From assembly GCA_948470475.1 (NCBI GenBank), contig OX419347.1:675001-739000 (forward strand): a stretch of DNA of 64,000 nucleotides. The letters run 5' to 3'. This DNA comes from Galaxea fascicularis. Lineage: Eukaryota; Cnidaria; Anthozoa; Scleractinia; Euphylliidae. Made by a program: the position numbers and the translations under genes. The notes beneath the pieces were generated by a model, which searched no databases, was not told the origin of the DNA, and saw nothing but the letters and a program-made list of their open reading frames with translations. The stretch's first letter is position 1. Each line of letters starts with the position of its first letter. Below, piece after piece: positions 1 to 11,960 of the stretch.

Positions 1-2070
1 ACACGGCTGTTGTGAGTCTCTCCTTTAATAGCTGTATGTAATAATATTGTGTTAAATGGAAACATTTTGTTTAACTATAGTGAAAGAAAGTTTAAATTTT
101 GTGCTTTTACTATAAATTAACGTAAATTAAAACTATTGGAGTAAAACGAAAAATTAATACAACCAAACCAAAAAAAACTAACACTTATCTTTGGCGACCA
201 AACCCTTCCATTTGGCGACCAAAATTTTTAAGTTAGTCGCCAATTGGCTCCCTTAGGAAAAAGTTAATTTCGGACCCTGTAAAGTACGAAAAAGGTTCAC
301 TGTTTGTAACTTACAGTTGAATATGCAGTTCTCGTTTAATTGTCCCTGCTTCGTCTTCATTTTTCCATGTTTTTGTTTGGGTAATAGAAGAACAAAGGGT
401 ACGATTGGAATCTTACCCAAGATTCAGGTTAAAAATGTCTGAACCATTCAAAGTCATCATTCTTCGATGTAACCATACTGTTGTTACGGTCTATTGTAAT
501 CCTTTGTAAGACATAAATTCGTGGTAGGATTTTTTCCAAATTCAAGTTAAATCTAAAGGACATTTTGCTCCTTAAAATAATTTCAAGTTATTTCCGGTTA
601 CCTTTAATTTCTTCGTTAGAGAGTTTCTCCTGCGATGGAATCAATAAAGATAATCAACAAGGCAGGTACAGTGGCATGAAGGGACAACTCAAGAAAGCAG
701 ACGAGAAAAAGAATTAAATTTAGATCTTTTCAAGAGATAGCATAACGACATCTCGTCATAAGGGAAAGCCGATTTCTTAGCCAATAAATTAATCATTTTT
801 ATGCTAAAGAATACTTCTTACATTGTAACATCCCAGAATATTCGTATTTACCGTCTGAAGGCTAAACGCTTGTCGCTGTTTTGTTTCGGCTATCTTTCTT
901 TGTAATCGTGATGATCAAATTCGTACAAATAATGATAAAAGAACAGAAACCACAATCCTTGGCGCGTGAAAAAAGCCACGCATACAATGCCCTAAACATT
1001 AATGAAAACAACTGGCACGCGTTTCTCGAAACCCCCAAAACTTTTCGGGCCTATTTTGCTCTTTCGAATTATAGTAAAAGACAAGTTTTCTAGAATAAGC
1101 GGATCGCAGGTTTAGAAATGGCTTTTCGGCCGGCCCGAAAAGTTTTCGGGACTTTCGAGAAACGTGCCCCTAGAAACAACAAGCATAACAAGCTTACACC
1201 CGAATAAGGCTACAGCAAAGACATGATCGGAAACATACCATTGTTGATCCCTTTGATAAACTTCAGTGAACCTTAACAAGTCAGCATGCATGTAGAATGT
1301 TAAACTAAAAACCATATTAAAAAATAGGACAGTGACGTAAATCTATTTGTTAAAGGCCATCAACGATGAAAGGGTTTGAGAAAATTGAGATATTTAAAAT
1401 ATTTTGTTGATAGAATCGAACCAATAAGCGTACAACTATGAATTCCGACGGATCCATTTGTCAAAACTTGTTCAGTCCTTATAAACTGCATGTTTTCATA
1501 AAGGTAAAAAAAAAAAACTGAAGGAAGTTTTCAATTGATTATGACCTTTACTTTCTTAATCTAAAAGACTATACAGGAAAATCAAAGCAGGACGACAGTT
1601 TACAACAGTGGCATTTGAAAACGTGCGAAAAATGCCCGCGAAATGATTGTTTTCAGTCTACTTAATGCACAGCCTTGTAATAATTGAAGATTATAGATTC
1701 AAAAACAAAACGCAGACAACGAAAGACTGTCATCATTGGGGTATGCACTTCTCGGCGGTTATTGCTATTCTTATTCGCTTCTCTTGAGCAGCGAAACTAA
1801 AAATGCACGAAGATCCTAGCGCTCTAAGATGCTTTCGAAAGCCTGGGGACGAGAAGGAGCTTTGATGATTGATGAGTATTTCAGTGTCACGCGCATGCGT
1901 AATTCCACAGTATTTATAGTTAGGCACAAACTGTTTCTCTAATCATAATCTACAAAAACAAATCCCCTAATCGGAAAAGTCAAACTTCGATATAATATTC
2001 ATCGCTTGTCTGTAAGAGTTTCACTCCATCGCGACTAATTGTCACATCTAGCCATCGCAATCATTTGATA
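1..2070. other. AT-rich upstream stretch, no gene seen
   Basis: No reading frame here has a recognisable product and I see no exon-like segment with matching splice sites. The only structure I can support is the foldback element at 1014-1168. The last few hundred bases must contain the promoter and 5' UTR of the calmodulin-like gene that starts at 2071, but I cannot point to a TATA box. Confidence 0.5.
1014..1168. mobile_element. Short foldback element (MITE-like)
   Basis: Arms at 1014-1051 and 1132-1168 are near-perfect inverted repeats; both carry GTTTCTCGAAA and the complement of CTTTTCGGGCC. The roughly 155-bp unit has no coding capacity. No clear target-site duplication is visible, so the transposon superfamily is left open. 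Confidence 0.6.
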
Positions 2071-5000
2071 ATGGTAAGTTTTAATCCTTAGATTCCAAGC
2101 TAAGAACGTGTGCGAATTTTTTCAGTGTTACGTTGCATAAAAATGCAGGGTACGTTTAAGGATGAAACATAAGCCGTCCAACAGTGCTTAGGAAAAAGGC
2201 ACGGACGCAGATACATGAAAAAATACCCGTTTTCGTCAATTCGGTAAAGAAAATGAAAAAACACGCTACTTTTTTACGACGAATTCTGATTACAGACGCG
2301 AAAAATTACATAGTATAGTTTCCACATAGTCGTGCCCTTCTAGTAAATCATTTACTCCAATTCGATTTTTCCGGAAAATCAATTTGCCGAACTCCTATTA
2401 AAGATAGCTGATTGCCTCACATTTTAACATTTATTAAATAGCTCTTTCTATTCCCTTTTAAAGTTACCTTACTTTTCGTAAACAACAATCACACCTGCTA
2501 GTGACGCGAGAAGCGGCCTCAAGTTTGTACCCCTAAATGCACTCAAATTAAACGAACTTTCAAAAGGTGCACAATGGACAACATTCATTAAATGTAATGC
2601 CATCTCGTTTACTAACAAGCAACACAGAGCTGACTTTTTTTAATCGCCTTACTTTTCCTTCAGTTTCAAGGTGAAAACTCCCCGGGCAAAATTTGTTTTT
2701 AAAATGAATATCAGTACATTGCTAGTCGACATTTTACATTCTCATTATCACTGAGTTGAATGTTAATAATTAATTGCCTTAACAGGTACTTGCATTGATG
2801 TTGATATTAGCTGCCTTTGCCGATAAAATAAAAGTCTGGAAGACGAAACTATACAGTAAAGAAATTAGCAGAATCCCCTGCGGTGCATACGTGATAGTTT
2901 TTCACTTGAATATTCCGAGTAGAGATTAATTGAAATGGTTCTTAGCAAAATAGTGTGAACGCCACTGACTATTGCATAAATGAACAAAAGTTCATGATGA
3001 GTTGCAACGTTTTATTAAAATTACAAGAAATTTTTAAAATTGTTATTATTCATTTTGTTATAGGAAGTGGAAAACCTTTCTTGATATAGCTAGTGTTCCC
3101 AGGTGAAGTCGAGTATTATCCCATGGAATTAATCGCTTTCTCGTTATAAGTATGGCCTCAGTTAAGTATGGCCAGTAATGTTATAGATTTTTATTGAACC
3201 ATATTACTTGGAAGCATGTTCAAAAAAGTCGTCGAAATCGGATTGTCGCTTACTTCAAATCACGTCGGATTTTAAAGCAGGAAGCTCTAGAATTTCACTA
3301 CGTTTTGTTGAGGTACTTTTTTAGCCGTTGTTCACCTGGAAGAAAAGAATCAAGATGTTTTTGCTTGAAGTTGTAAATGGTTACACGGGAACTAATGTTG
3401 TACCTCTCACCCTACTTACCGTCGCGCTACTACTATGGCCCTGTATCAGTCATTATTATATCTCTCAGTTAGCACGCGCACTGTGATTTGGTCAATTTCT
3501 CGGGCCGTACTCTTCTGTACGGCCCACTAAAATTGAAAGTTTCCTTTCCAGCTTTCTCGGTTAACCTCAGAGATATAATAAATATCTTACTAACCTCGTT
3601 GTCTCGGTCCGTACTGTAACTTACGGATCCTAGTTTTTTCCCGTTTAGTTATGGCCCGCGAGCTTCGCGCTTGGGCCGGCGTAAGCGAACGGGAAAAACC
3701 TCGGTCCGTAACTTACAGTACGGACCGAGAAAGCGAGGTTAGTAAGAGGTATGTATTCCTTTCACGTCAAGTTTTGCATTTCAACTTCACAATCAAGGTC
3801 TTTCTTTAAGAGCACATTTTTTTTATATTACACAGGAAAGACTATCTGAGGAGCAAATCGAAGGTGCGTTAATAATGATTTAACGTCACTAGTATTCATC
3901 ATTTCCCCACGAATGAAGAAGAAAACTTTAAATGGAGGAGAAAATGTGTGAACTACCATTTTGTTGTATCATTTCAATTTGCAGCATTACCGTTTTTTTT
4001 TATAATATTAACTTTTATTTCCGTACAGATAATAATTAATCCAGCTTACTAAATAAATTAAATACAAATCAAATTTAGTGACAGACCAATAATTATGTTT
4101 TTCGGTATGAGCAAAATGTAAATGTGATCTTGATCGGCAAACGAGCAAATTTTGTGCTTGACATGTAATAGATGGCGAGTATAATTCAAGTCATAGATAA
4201 CGGAATTTTAAACTGAACTCTTTTTTACTCCAAGGCATTAACATTTTAACGCCATTGTACCTTACCTGACCTGCTAACGTTTTTGCGCTTGGGCATACCA
4301 TTATGCTTATAAAATTCGCTTTACCTCAGTTCTTTTGCGATCGCCGTGTTAATTAGTTTTACTGTCTTTCACTATACTTTCACTATACTTAAACGAACTA
4401 TACACAACACTGTTTATTATTCAGAATACCGAGCCGCCTTCTATTTATTTGATCGAGATAACAATGGTTACATTACCACAAAGGAGCTGGGTTCCATTAT
4501 GCGAACTTTGGGATTCAATCCGAATGAAGAAGACTTGCAACAGATGATTTTTACCGTTGATTACGATGGTAGGTCGAGATATCCAAGTAGAATTTGAATT
4601 CTGTATGTAATGAACAGATTCATGTCCTTGAGAGTTTGTTTGCTAAGATACTTTCCATTTAAGCTTTAGTAAGCAAAAACGAATTCCTTACTTATCAGAC
4701 CTTATAAACGGTTCTTTCGGACCAGCGGTTTTCCGATACCATTGTGACTGTAACGCTGAAAGTTTTCAGAAAACCGTGGACACCAAATCACAAGACTACA
4801 CTGCAGATCAAAGATGTTTACTTTGAGATCCATTAACGAGGTTAAGGACGGTGCTCCTCTAATAATAATAATAATAATAATAGATAGTTTATTAAAAACT
4901 CATCGCAGCGATATACACAATATGAGGCTGAATTACTGAGCTATGTACAAAATTATATAATACTAGAATATAAGTACCATAAATACTAAGGTATAATTAC

Positions 5001-6088
5001 TAAAACTATATCATGAATAAATCAGCACAAGTCACTCGGTGAACTTATTAGTGACAAACTCTTGAGTGCGCTTAGTTCTACAAGAAGGACGCGTGATACG
5101 CCTAACGCCAGATCTGAGGTTGTAATTATGTACAAACTCGTTCCGTTTGGGGAGTAGAAAGTGCAAGGAATGGTTCTCATTCCGGAGTCTATCAATGTAA
5201 ACCTGGCAAAGATGGGCGCGCCTCTCGCTTAGTGTTGTTAGATTGAGTGAATTTAATGCTTCATTGTAATTCATTAAAGGAAAAATGGTGCGCAGATCAT
5301 ATATATTTATATTAATATCAACATATACTAAAATTAATTCACCATATTTAATTTGAGGCGATGGAATGTTGAACTTTGAAGAATATATCCAACTGATGGA
5401 AGAACAGAAGACGCCTCAGGAGACTGAGGAAGATATTGTGCAAGCTTTTCGGGTTTTTGATTCCGACAACAAAGGATACATTGAATCAGCAGACTTGAGA
5501 GAGCTATTGGAAAAAATGGAATGGAAGGTTTCTGCTGAAGATTTAAAGGATTTGATAACAAGTGCTAATCTACATCAGGATAGACGAATTGGCTTAGAAG
5601 GTAAACGATAACACATAGCAGGGTCCTTACTGTTACCCTTTTGCTATCTGATAATGCGATAATTGAGGTTAAAATATTAACGGGGAGAAGCAAGAGAGCA
5701 TGAGAAAATATTACGAAACTTTGTGAATCATCAACACCATAGAGAAATTTAGTTTTAATACAGGGATACACTATCCTAGCGCGCTGAATGGATAGGATTT
5801 GATTGCAGGATTCAACCACAATCTCGTGCCTGGCTGACCATATTACGATTGGTCGGTTTCATTTGCTTCCCCTTTGCTTATGTACCCATAACCCAACAAA
5901 CACAGAGCCAAGTAATGATGAACTGAATCAAACTTTGATTTCTTTCGATGCTCAAGTGAAGACTACTTCAAAAATAGACAATGTTACTTGAATTTACAGA
6001 ATTTGCGATGCTTGTGGCCCCAGATGGCTTGCCACCTCCCACTGAAGAAGGAAATAACAATGAAGATGACGAAGAAACTGTCCAATAA
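2071..6088 (+). CDS. Calmodulin-like four-EF-hand protein, 168 aa, 5 exons
   Basis: Exons: 2071-2073 (the ATG alone), 3836-3863, 4425-4568, 5358-5600, 6000-6088; all junctions are GT-AG and in phase. The protein begins [16 protein letters not shown], the calmodulin N-terminus pattern. EF loops 1 (residues 20-31, [12 protein letters not shown]) and 2 (56-67) are canonical and should bind Ca2+. Loop 3 (93-104) has Lys at position 5 and Asp at 12. Loop 4 (129-140) has Asn at 1, His at 3 and Arg where Gly is invariant, so it probably does not bind. The C-terminus continues past the calmodulin end with an acidic tail ([11 protein letters not shown]). The intron directly after the ATG is typical of calmodulin genes. 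It is probably a cytosolic Ca2+ sensor; targets are unknown. A shortened paralogue lies at 32131-33606. Confidence 0.88.
3586..3746. mobile_element. Palindromic MITE in intron 1 of calmodulin-like gene
   Basis: Terminal inverted repeats of about 38 bp: CTTACTAACCTCG then TCTCGGTCCGTACTGTAA at the left, and the complement ending CGAGGTTAGTAAG at the right. The centre is GC-rich (GCCCGCGAGCTTCGCGCTTGG). It is 161 bp with no coding capacity. A second small hairpin (GGGCCGTAC / GTACGGCCC) lies just outside it at 3502-3527. Confidence 0.65.
4859..5280 (-). mobile_element. 5'-truncated non-LTR retrotransposon, 3' end
   Basis: On the minus strand, 5274-5032 encodes about 80 residues resembling the extreme C-terminus of CR1/L2/Jockey-type LINE ORF2: [18 protein letters not shown], then NHSLHFLLP, then YNLRS and a Cys/Arg-rich stretch before the stop. 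About 150 bp of 3' UTR and a trinucleotide tail (4859-4882 on the plus strand, AAT repeats) follow. Severe 5' truncation and a microsatellite tail are typical of such elements. It sits in intron 3 of the calmodulin-like gene in antisense orientation. Confidence 0.72.
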
Positions 6089-6772
6089 GAAAGTCTAACG
6101 ATTCCTTCCGCCATCACAGCTGCAGCATAATATTATCTTTGGTACCCAGATCATCGTCATTGTGGCCATCTTCATTCGGAGAAGATCCATGTCCCCCTGC
6201 ACCCCCTGCGCACCCCTCACCCCGCCCACAGCCACCCAAGTATTGGAAGTCAAACTCACCCGGATCACACCTTTAGTTCAGCAAAATTAATCGTCGTCGT
6301 CCAAATCATCATCATCATTATCCTCATTACAATCGTCATTATATTTTTATCACTAACAATTAACAATATTGAGACTAATTGACAGAACAGTAGAATCAAA
6401 TGGTGTTGGTATTAGTTTCTTGTTACATATTAGTATCAATTCAACCAGAACGCACTTTGATTTTTAATTATGTAAAATAAGTTGTCACATATAAAACGTT
6501 GAAATGGTTTTGAGATACACATTAAATAACTAAACAGCATACTTAAACAGGATAACGTTTTGGAACGTTTTGAAGATACTTCAGCTCAAACTACTTTCAC
6601 CATTTCAAATGCGCTTTAATTTCTTCCCAACAGTTTATATGAACTACACATTTCACATGTCATCGTAGTTTCGGCCTCTTGTAGCTCGTCCGGGCGCAGT
6701 CATAAGTTACCACAACCGAAGATGGCAGAGGTTACATACTTAGAGGTCGGCTAAGGAGAAAATGGTGCAGGC

Positions 6773-7750
6773 TCAGTTGTCAGTAGACAATGCATTGATC
6801 TCCTTGCTTTGCGCACGGAGACTAATAGGAGACACCTGAACTTGGTCACGACGAATTACCCTTGAGAACAACACCGCAATATGTCGACGGAATCGATGAC
6901 TCTGTAAGCTGTAAATGATAGGGTTGATGGCAGAATTAAGCGAAACCATTAACACTGATGCTATGTGCATCTCGTTAAACAGCTGCTTTGAGGAATAAGC
7001 CACGTAGATGTAAGCAAAGCAGTTGGGAAACCAACAGATGCAGTAAATTACGCTCACCATAATCACCATTTTGGTAGAGCGCCGGCGATTCTTGAGTAAA
7101 GCCAACTGGGAGATGGTAGTAGTTGTCGCGCACTTGAACCATAGCTTATTTACCAGGCGAGCATACAATATCACCATGATAGTAACCGGGAAAACGACAA
7201 ATATATGGGAGTTAATGATGCTGTGGTACTTAATGAAATTTTCCGTTGGCCAGTAGAAGGCGCAGCTTCCAGAGTTGTTGTCGTATGTGTACGAGATGAA
7301 CAACGGAACATTGTCTGCAATGGCAAAAAACCAGCACAGCGGTATTACATATTTTAGCTTCTTGGAAGTGAGTCTTTTTTTCTCCTCGTAAGGATAAGTG
7401 ACCGCCAGGTAGCGTTCAAAAGCGACACAAACTAAGGTGAAATTTGAAGCTAGGGCACCCGTCCAGGCCAAGACATCACTTGTCAGAGTCTTGCAGAGGA
7501 TGCTACCAAGGGCTCCAGTAGGGTGATTCATGAAACGACTAAGAATGTAGATCGGAATCAAGAAGACTGCAACCATCATATCACTGACTGCCAAGTTCAC
7601 TAATAGATAGTTCATCGGAATTCGCATGTCACGAAAAAACAGCACAACGTAGCACACGAGGCTGTTTCCCAATAAGTTCGCGAGAACAGAGAAAGTAAAA
7701 GCCGCCATGAATCCGTTTTCGAAAGGACCTCCCTCAGCCATGCTTTGCAT
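6773..7750 (-). CDS. Class A (rhodopsin-like) GPCR, 325 aa
   Basis: Seven membrane segments in one open frame. TM1 has Gly28-Asn29, TM2 has LAVSD (Asp57 = position 2.50), and TM3 begins near Cys86, which can pair with Cys163 of extracellular loop 2. The TM3 end is Glu112-Arg113-Tyr114 (ERY in place of DRY). TM6 has CWFP (239-242) and TM7 NPIIY (276-280). The look is neuropeptide/amine-receptor-like, but the ligand cannot be assigned. The start could be Met1 or Met4. Immediately upstream of Met1 on the minus strand the sequence reads CTTTTCCAG, a good 3' splice site, so a 5' UTR or short coding exon may precede this one. Confidence 0.85.
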   Translation of the reverse strand: MQSMAEGGPFENGFMAAFTFSVLANLLGNSLVCYVVLFFRDMRIPMNYLLVNLAVSDMMVAVFLIPIYILSRFMNHPTGALGSILCKTLTSDVLAWTGALASNFTLVCVAFERYLAVTYPYEEKKRLTSKKLKYVIPLCWFFAIADNVPLFISYTYDNNSGSCAFYWPTENFIKYHSIINSHIFVVFPVTIMVILYARLVNKLWFKCATTTTISQLALLKNRRRSTKMVIMVSVIYCICWFPNCFAYIYVAYSSKQLFNEMHIASVLMVSLNSAINPIIYSLQSHRFRRHIAVLFSRVIRRDQVQVSPISLRAQSKEINALSTDN

Positions 7751-7979
7751 AAACCTGGAAAAGAATTATTTAATCAAAAGGATGGATCCATTGGTTTCTT
7801 AGGCAAGGAGTTAACACAACTGGTGCTGACTATAAACTTGTTTAGCTTTAAGTGGAGACACATCATTCGAACAAGCAGAAATCTAGTTATAAGGCGGAGT
7901 GTGGAAAACAAAGTCTGCAACCTTCCGTTAGTTTGATTGAGTTTAATTGCACGTGCTTAAGATGCATATAAATGAGACG

Positions 7980-8263
7980 TAGAAGAAGAAAGAAGAAGAA
8001 AAACCTTTATTTACCCTCGGCAGTTTATTTAGCACAAAGGCTAGTGGGGCCGAGCAAACACATGAAACAAATAATTCAAATAAACGTAACATGATAAGAA
8101 TCTAACTGGCGGGAGGCAGACCAGTTGGCTATTTACAAGGATGACCGAGGAATTGAACCAGGCACTTACCCAGAACAACACCAGCTAGTGGTCAGAGCGG
8201 GATTTGAACCCGGGTCACCGCATTGAAATCCAGCGCCCCAGACCACTCGGCCATCCTGCCTCC
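7980..8263 (-). mobile_element. tRNA-derived SINE, copy 1
   Basis: Read on the minus strand it starts with a tRNA-like head holding box A (TGGCCGAGTGGT) and box B (GGGTTCAAATCC), then an unrelated body and a GAA-rich tail at 7980-8003. A second copy with the same head and body is at 48582-48873. It could be mistaken for a Leu/Ser tRNA gene, but the shared about 200-bp body and simple-sequence tail identify a SINE. Confidence 0.82.
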
Positions 8264-9885
8264 AGACGTATATAAGATGTGACATTTGCCCGGCATTTGC
8301 ACGGCCGGAAATATATGGCTGGAAATGTTGACATGTGAAGAGGAAAAAGGAGTAGTGGTTAGGCTTAAAAAAGTTTAAAGTTGCCCTTAAAAAGGGGGAA
8401 ATCATTCCAGAAAATTCTTTGAGTTTTATAACATTCAACAGTAACTGAGTCCAGTGTGAATTCAGTGCAATATTAACGATGTAGATACACCTGCCTAACT
8501 GAAAAAACATTCACCCTAGCAGGGAATATTTAATTATTGGTTATAATCAGGAAAGAGTGTTAACAAATGCTTATTCAGTATGAGAAATGTCTTAAACCAA
8601 CATTCTATTTAAATTTCTTTTCACACCTTTAAGTTTTTGATTCAGCAAAACTTTTGATTCTGGCAAAACTTGTAATCACAACTGTAAAATTTAGAGACAA
8701 TAAATTACCAAAATTCAGAGCTTCAAGAGGAAACAGTAAAATTGACAAGGAGTAGTAAACATAATTGGAAAACGGCCTTGACACGTGTCAGAAGTTTAAT
8801 ATAAATTCTAGGTAGTGCAGATAGGTCAACAATTATTTTGACCCTCTTTCAACAAGCTCCAACCGTAGCGATAGTAATTCAAGGAAACCTTTTTCAGCGA
8901 AATACGTGAGGAAGATGATTGCAACTGCATCAAAAATTTAACTTGGCGGGGTTCTGATTACAATATATTCTTGGACAAATAAAGGTTATATGACAAATCA
9001 TTTTTCATTCTCAACTGTCACCTTTACAGTGGAACGGTTTCTTTCCTTTTCTAACAACTTAACACTAAACTATTTTTTGATTCATGTCACGGCAACATTT
9101 TTTCATCTTCTTGCTGGCACATTGATAACCATTGATCTAAACTAACAAACAAAAAAGGTTAAAATTTCATCCTTATCAATTCACTCTTCTTATATAGCGA
9201 AAATGCTGCGACCACCAACATTAAACTGGTGAATTTAACAGCCAAAGTGTCGGATGCCCCTCTATCTTTGAACCCTACCTCCTTACGGTGAATTGTCCTT
9301 CTTCAATCGGTGACGCTGCTCTTATGGAAACTGGCGGTTTGGAGTGTGTTCCTGACGATGCTGACGTATCTAGAAAAGCAGTAAATATACAATCTGAAGT
9401 ATGACTTGCGCATAATCAACGAGCTTTTGCCCGCTATCCAATCGTTTTGCGACGACAGTAAACGAGGTGTAAACGACCGCAAGATTCGTACACAGGAATA
9501 TCCAAACGTCACTGAGCGTGAACTGATGCTTGTGGATAAGGCCTTAGAGAATATAACTTTTTGAAGAAAATTATACAGCTCTTTTGTAGTTTGCTAAAAG
9601 TGGTCATCAATCAACAGGTACTGAGCACCACTTAAGAACAAAGACCGAACAACTGTTCACTTTCTATCCAGCGGCGCAATAACTAGGTAATTATCAGCAT
9701 CTGGGCCAAGTTCATTTTGAGGAAATGACCAAATAAATTTATCAGAATTACCTTACATAACCCAGGTCTCCAAACCCGGCCTAAAGAGCTCCAGTTTATA
9801 AAAAAAAAAGTCAACGGAGTAGCTTTTGTGTGTTAGCTTACGTCAGTTCCGTCCCGAAAAAAAGAAACAATTTAGATTCGTCACA
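8264..9885. other. Intergenic, nothing recognised
   Basis: AT-rich DNA between the first GPCR/SINE and a degenerate minisatellite. Short frames on both strands have no recognisable product or supporting splice sites. Confidence 0.4.
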
Positions 9886-10190
9886 TTTAAGGCTCCTTTA
9901 AGTTACCACTTTATGGCTTATTAAAATCGCCGCTTTTAAGACTCCATAAAATTGTCGCTTTTAGAGCTCTGTAAAATTGCCAATTTTAAGGTTCGTTAAG
10001 ACTTGTTAAAATCGCCACGGGATGCTAATTCCATGGTTCTTTAAATTGGCCACTTGCCTAGATACTTATAATAACCCATTTATGGTCTCAAATTTGCCAC
10101 TTTGGCAATTTTAAGGTACCTTTGAATCACAGTTTTAAGTCTGTTTAAGTCTGTTTTAAGAATCCTTAAAATCACCACTTCAATGACTTC
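9886..10190. repeat. Degenerate minisatellite
   Basis: A motif of about 30 bp, roughly AAAATCGCCACTTTTAAGG, recurs about eight to ten times with many changes, for example around 9925, 9957, 9983, 10010 and 10110. The copies are old and unequal in length. Confidence 0.6.
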
Positions 10191-10340
10191 GGAAAACGGA
10201 ACTCCCTGGAGTTGCCATTAAATTCAAGTACAGTATGTTGCCCAGTATCCGGACACTTCAAATAGAAACTGCTATAACTTTCCTCCCATAGTTGCAATAG
10301 TTCGGAAATTTGGCCCTGAGGCAATCCATTAAGTCTGTAA

Positions 10341-10727
10341 GGCCCAGTTCAAACGTCGAACTTTTCATGCGCCGAATCAAATACCTATTTGGGTCGACCC
10401 AAATAAATTAAAATTCGACGTTGGTTCAGACGTCGAATTAAATGCGTCGAATTATATGTGACTCTTGATGTTTTTCCGAAAATACATTGAAATAATTGAT
10501 GCATTAGATTCGGCACATGAGAAGTTCGACGTTTGAATCAATTAAATTCGACGACTTGATTTAGGTCAACCCAACTATTGAATTCGACTGAGCCGGTCGA
10601 ATTTAATAGTTGGGTCGACACCCAAATCAAATTCGTCGAATTTAATTGATTCAAACGTCGAACTTCTCATGTGCCGAATCAAATGATTTGATTCGGCGCA
10701 TGAAAAGTTCGACGTTTGAACCGGGCC
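10341..10727. mobile_element. PIF/Harbinger-like MITE, TAA duplication
   Basis: Terminal inverted repeats of over 40 bp start GGCCCAGTTCAAACGTCGAA at the left, with the matching complement ending in GGGCC at the right. TAA flanks both ends (10338-10340 and 10728-10730), the 3-bp TWA duplication of PIF/Harbinger. The interior is built from further inverted copies of TTCGACG-rich segments. No coding capacity. Confidence 0.8.
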
Positions 10728-10963
10728 TAACATGATAATAAAACGTTGTTTGTTTTACGTTTGTGTATCTCGTGAAACTTGCATTTCTGCAGAGCTCCTT
10801 TATTGCCAGTACCCGGACGGTGAGACCAGTATCAGGATGCAACAAATAATAAGGTAATCAAGCGCAACTTTCAGCAGATTAGCGATGTATAGCCTCCCTT
10901 TGATTTTTCAAAGTAGTTTTTTTCCACGTTTTATTTCCATTTATAGCGGTAAGCACAATGCAA

Positions 10964-11367
10964 TTAATACAGGTCACCAATAACACCTTCGTTACTTATA
11001 CTATTGTTCCAGATTATGTATTTAGACATAGGAGGCTTTGTTGAAAAAGATTTTCTAAAATCTGCCCACCTCTGAAGGAACTCATTATAAAATTTCAAAT
11101 AAATTTTGCACTCTTTGACATCATAGATGCAACAAAATAAAAATTCACCACCAAAACCCTTAAGTGAGTGATTAACGTAAGCTTTCCAAGGCAATGAACC
11201 ATTAGAAAACAATTTACTAATCCAAGCCAGTCTTGATGCTTTGATTAAGGTTTCAATATCTGTTACATTAAGACCACCAAATTCCAAATCATTTACTGTT
11301 ATTTGAGCTGGCCCTTTCCAAAGAAAGTTATAAATTATAGTATTGAGTTGTTTAATAAAATCCCGTT
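10964..11367 (-). mobile_element. LINE ORF2 C-terminal fragment (L1-like)
   Basis: An open minus-strand segment reads LNTIIYNFLWKGPAQITVND, then EFGGLNVTDIETLIKASRL and AWISKLF. This is the region just C-terminal of the reverse transcriptase in L1-like elements (NFLW...GGL..PDIE..IKALKLSWI). It has no start and is cut at both ends, so it is a fossil insertion inside the Tc1/mariner-like element. Confidence 0.68.
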
Positions 11368-11960
11368 AAAGTAGTTGAACTTTCCATTTCGAAAATATCA
11401 ATTGGCTTAGGTTTGTACATAATTCCCTGTTTTGACTTCCCGTCCCCCAGCGGTTATGCAAATAAAATATTCTACGAACCAGGAGCCCAGCTCCTGTACG
11501 AACCCTTTACACCGCTTCTTCAACGATTTTCGACTATGAAGTAAAGAAAAAACTGTCCGGATGTGCATACTAACTCAAAATTTACTGAAAGTATTCGGCT
11601 TTCGTTATTTTAGAAAAATTAAATTTCAAGTAGAATTAATCAATATTCTGACTAACTGACCTCTTTAGTACTGTCGTTTCAAATACTCCACAATTTCCTT
11701 CAAAACTGATATCACACTTTACAGACACTTGCTTGAACAGCCTTGCAAATTTCACTTATCCGAATAGAACGACGCCTTCTGCCAGTGCTTCGTAAACTCA
11801 ATGTCCGATTAAAACTTCCTTTCCAAAGCTGGAATGTTTAACTTCCTTTCGGAATACTTCGTTCGCCAGAAACTTTAATAAGCGCGTTGAAAAAATGGAA
11901 TTGTTTTTAAACTGTCCGGATACTTTTTTTTTCTGTCCGGATACTGGGCAACATACTGTA

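Larger units (their letters stand above)
10231..11958. mobile_element. Tc1/mariner-like non-autonomous transposon with nested insertions
   Basis: The ends are inverted repeats of about 27 bp: CAGTATGTTGCCCAGTATCC at 10231 and its complement ending at 11958, each flanked by TA (10229-10230 and 11959-11960). CAGT termini and a TA duplication fit Tc1/mariner. No transposase frame is visible. The interior contains a 387-bp Harbinger-like element (10341-10727) and a LINE fragment (10964-11367). Extra copies of CTGTCCGGAT occur near the right end (11551, 11916). Confidence 0.75.

Noticed and set aside
8190..8263. tRNA-Leu/Ser gene on the minus strand (also 48582-48655)
   Set aside because: The head is followed by the same non-tRNA body and a simple-repeat tail in both copies, so these are SINE heads, not functional tRNA genes.
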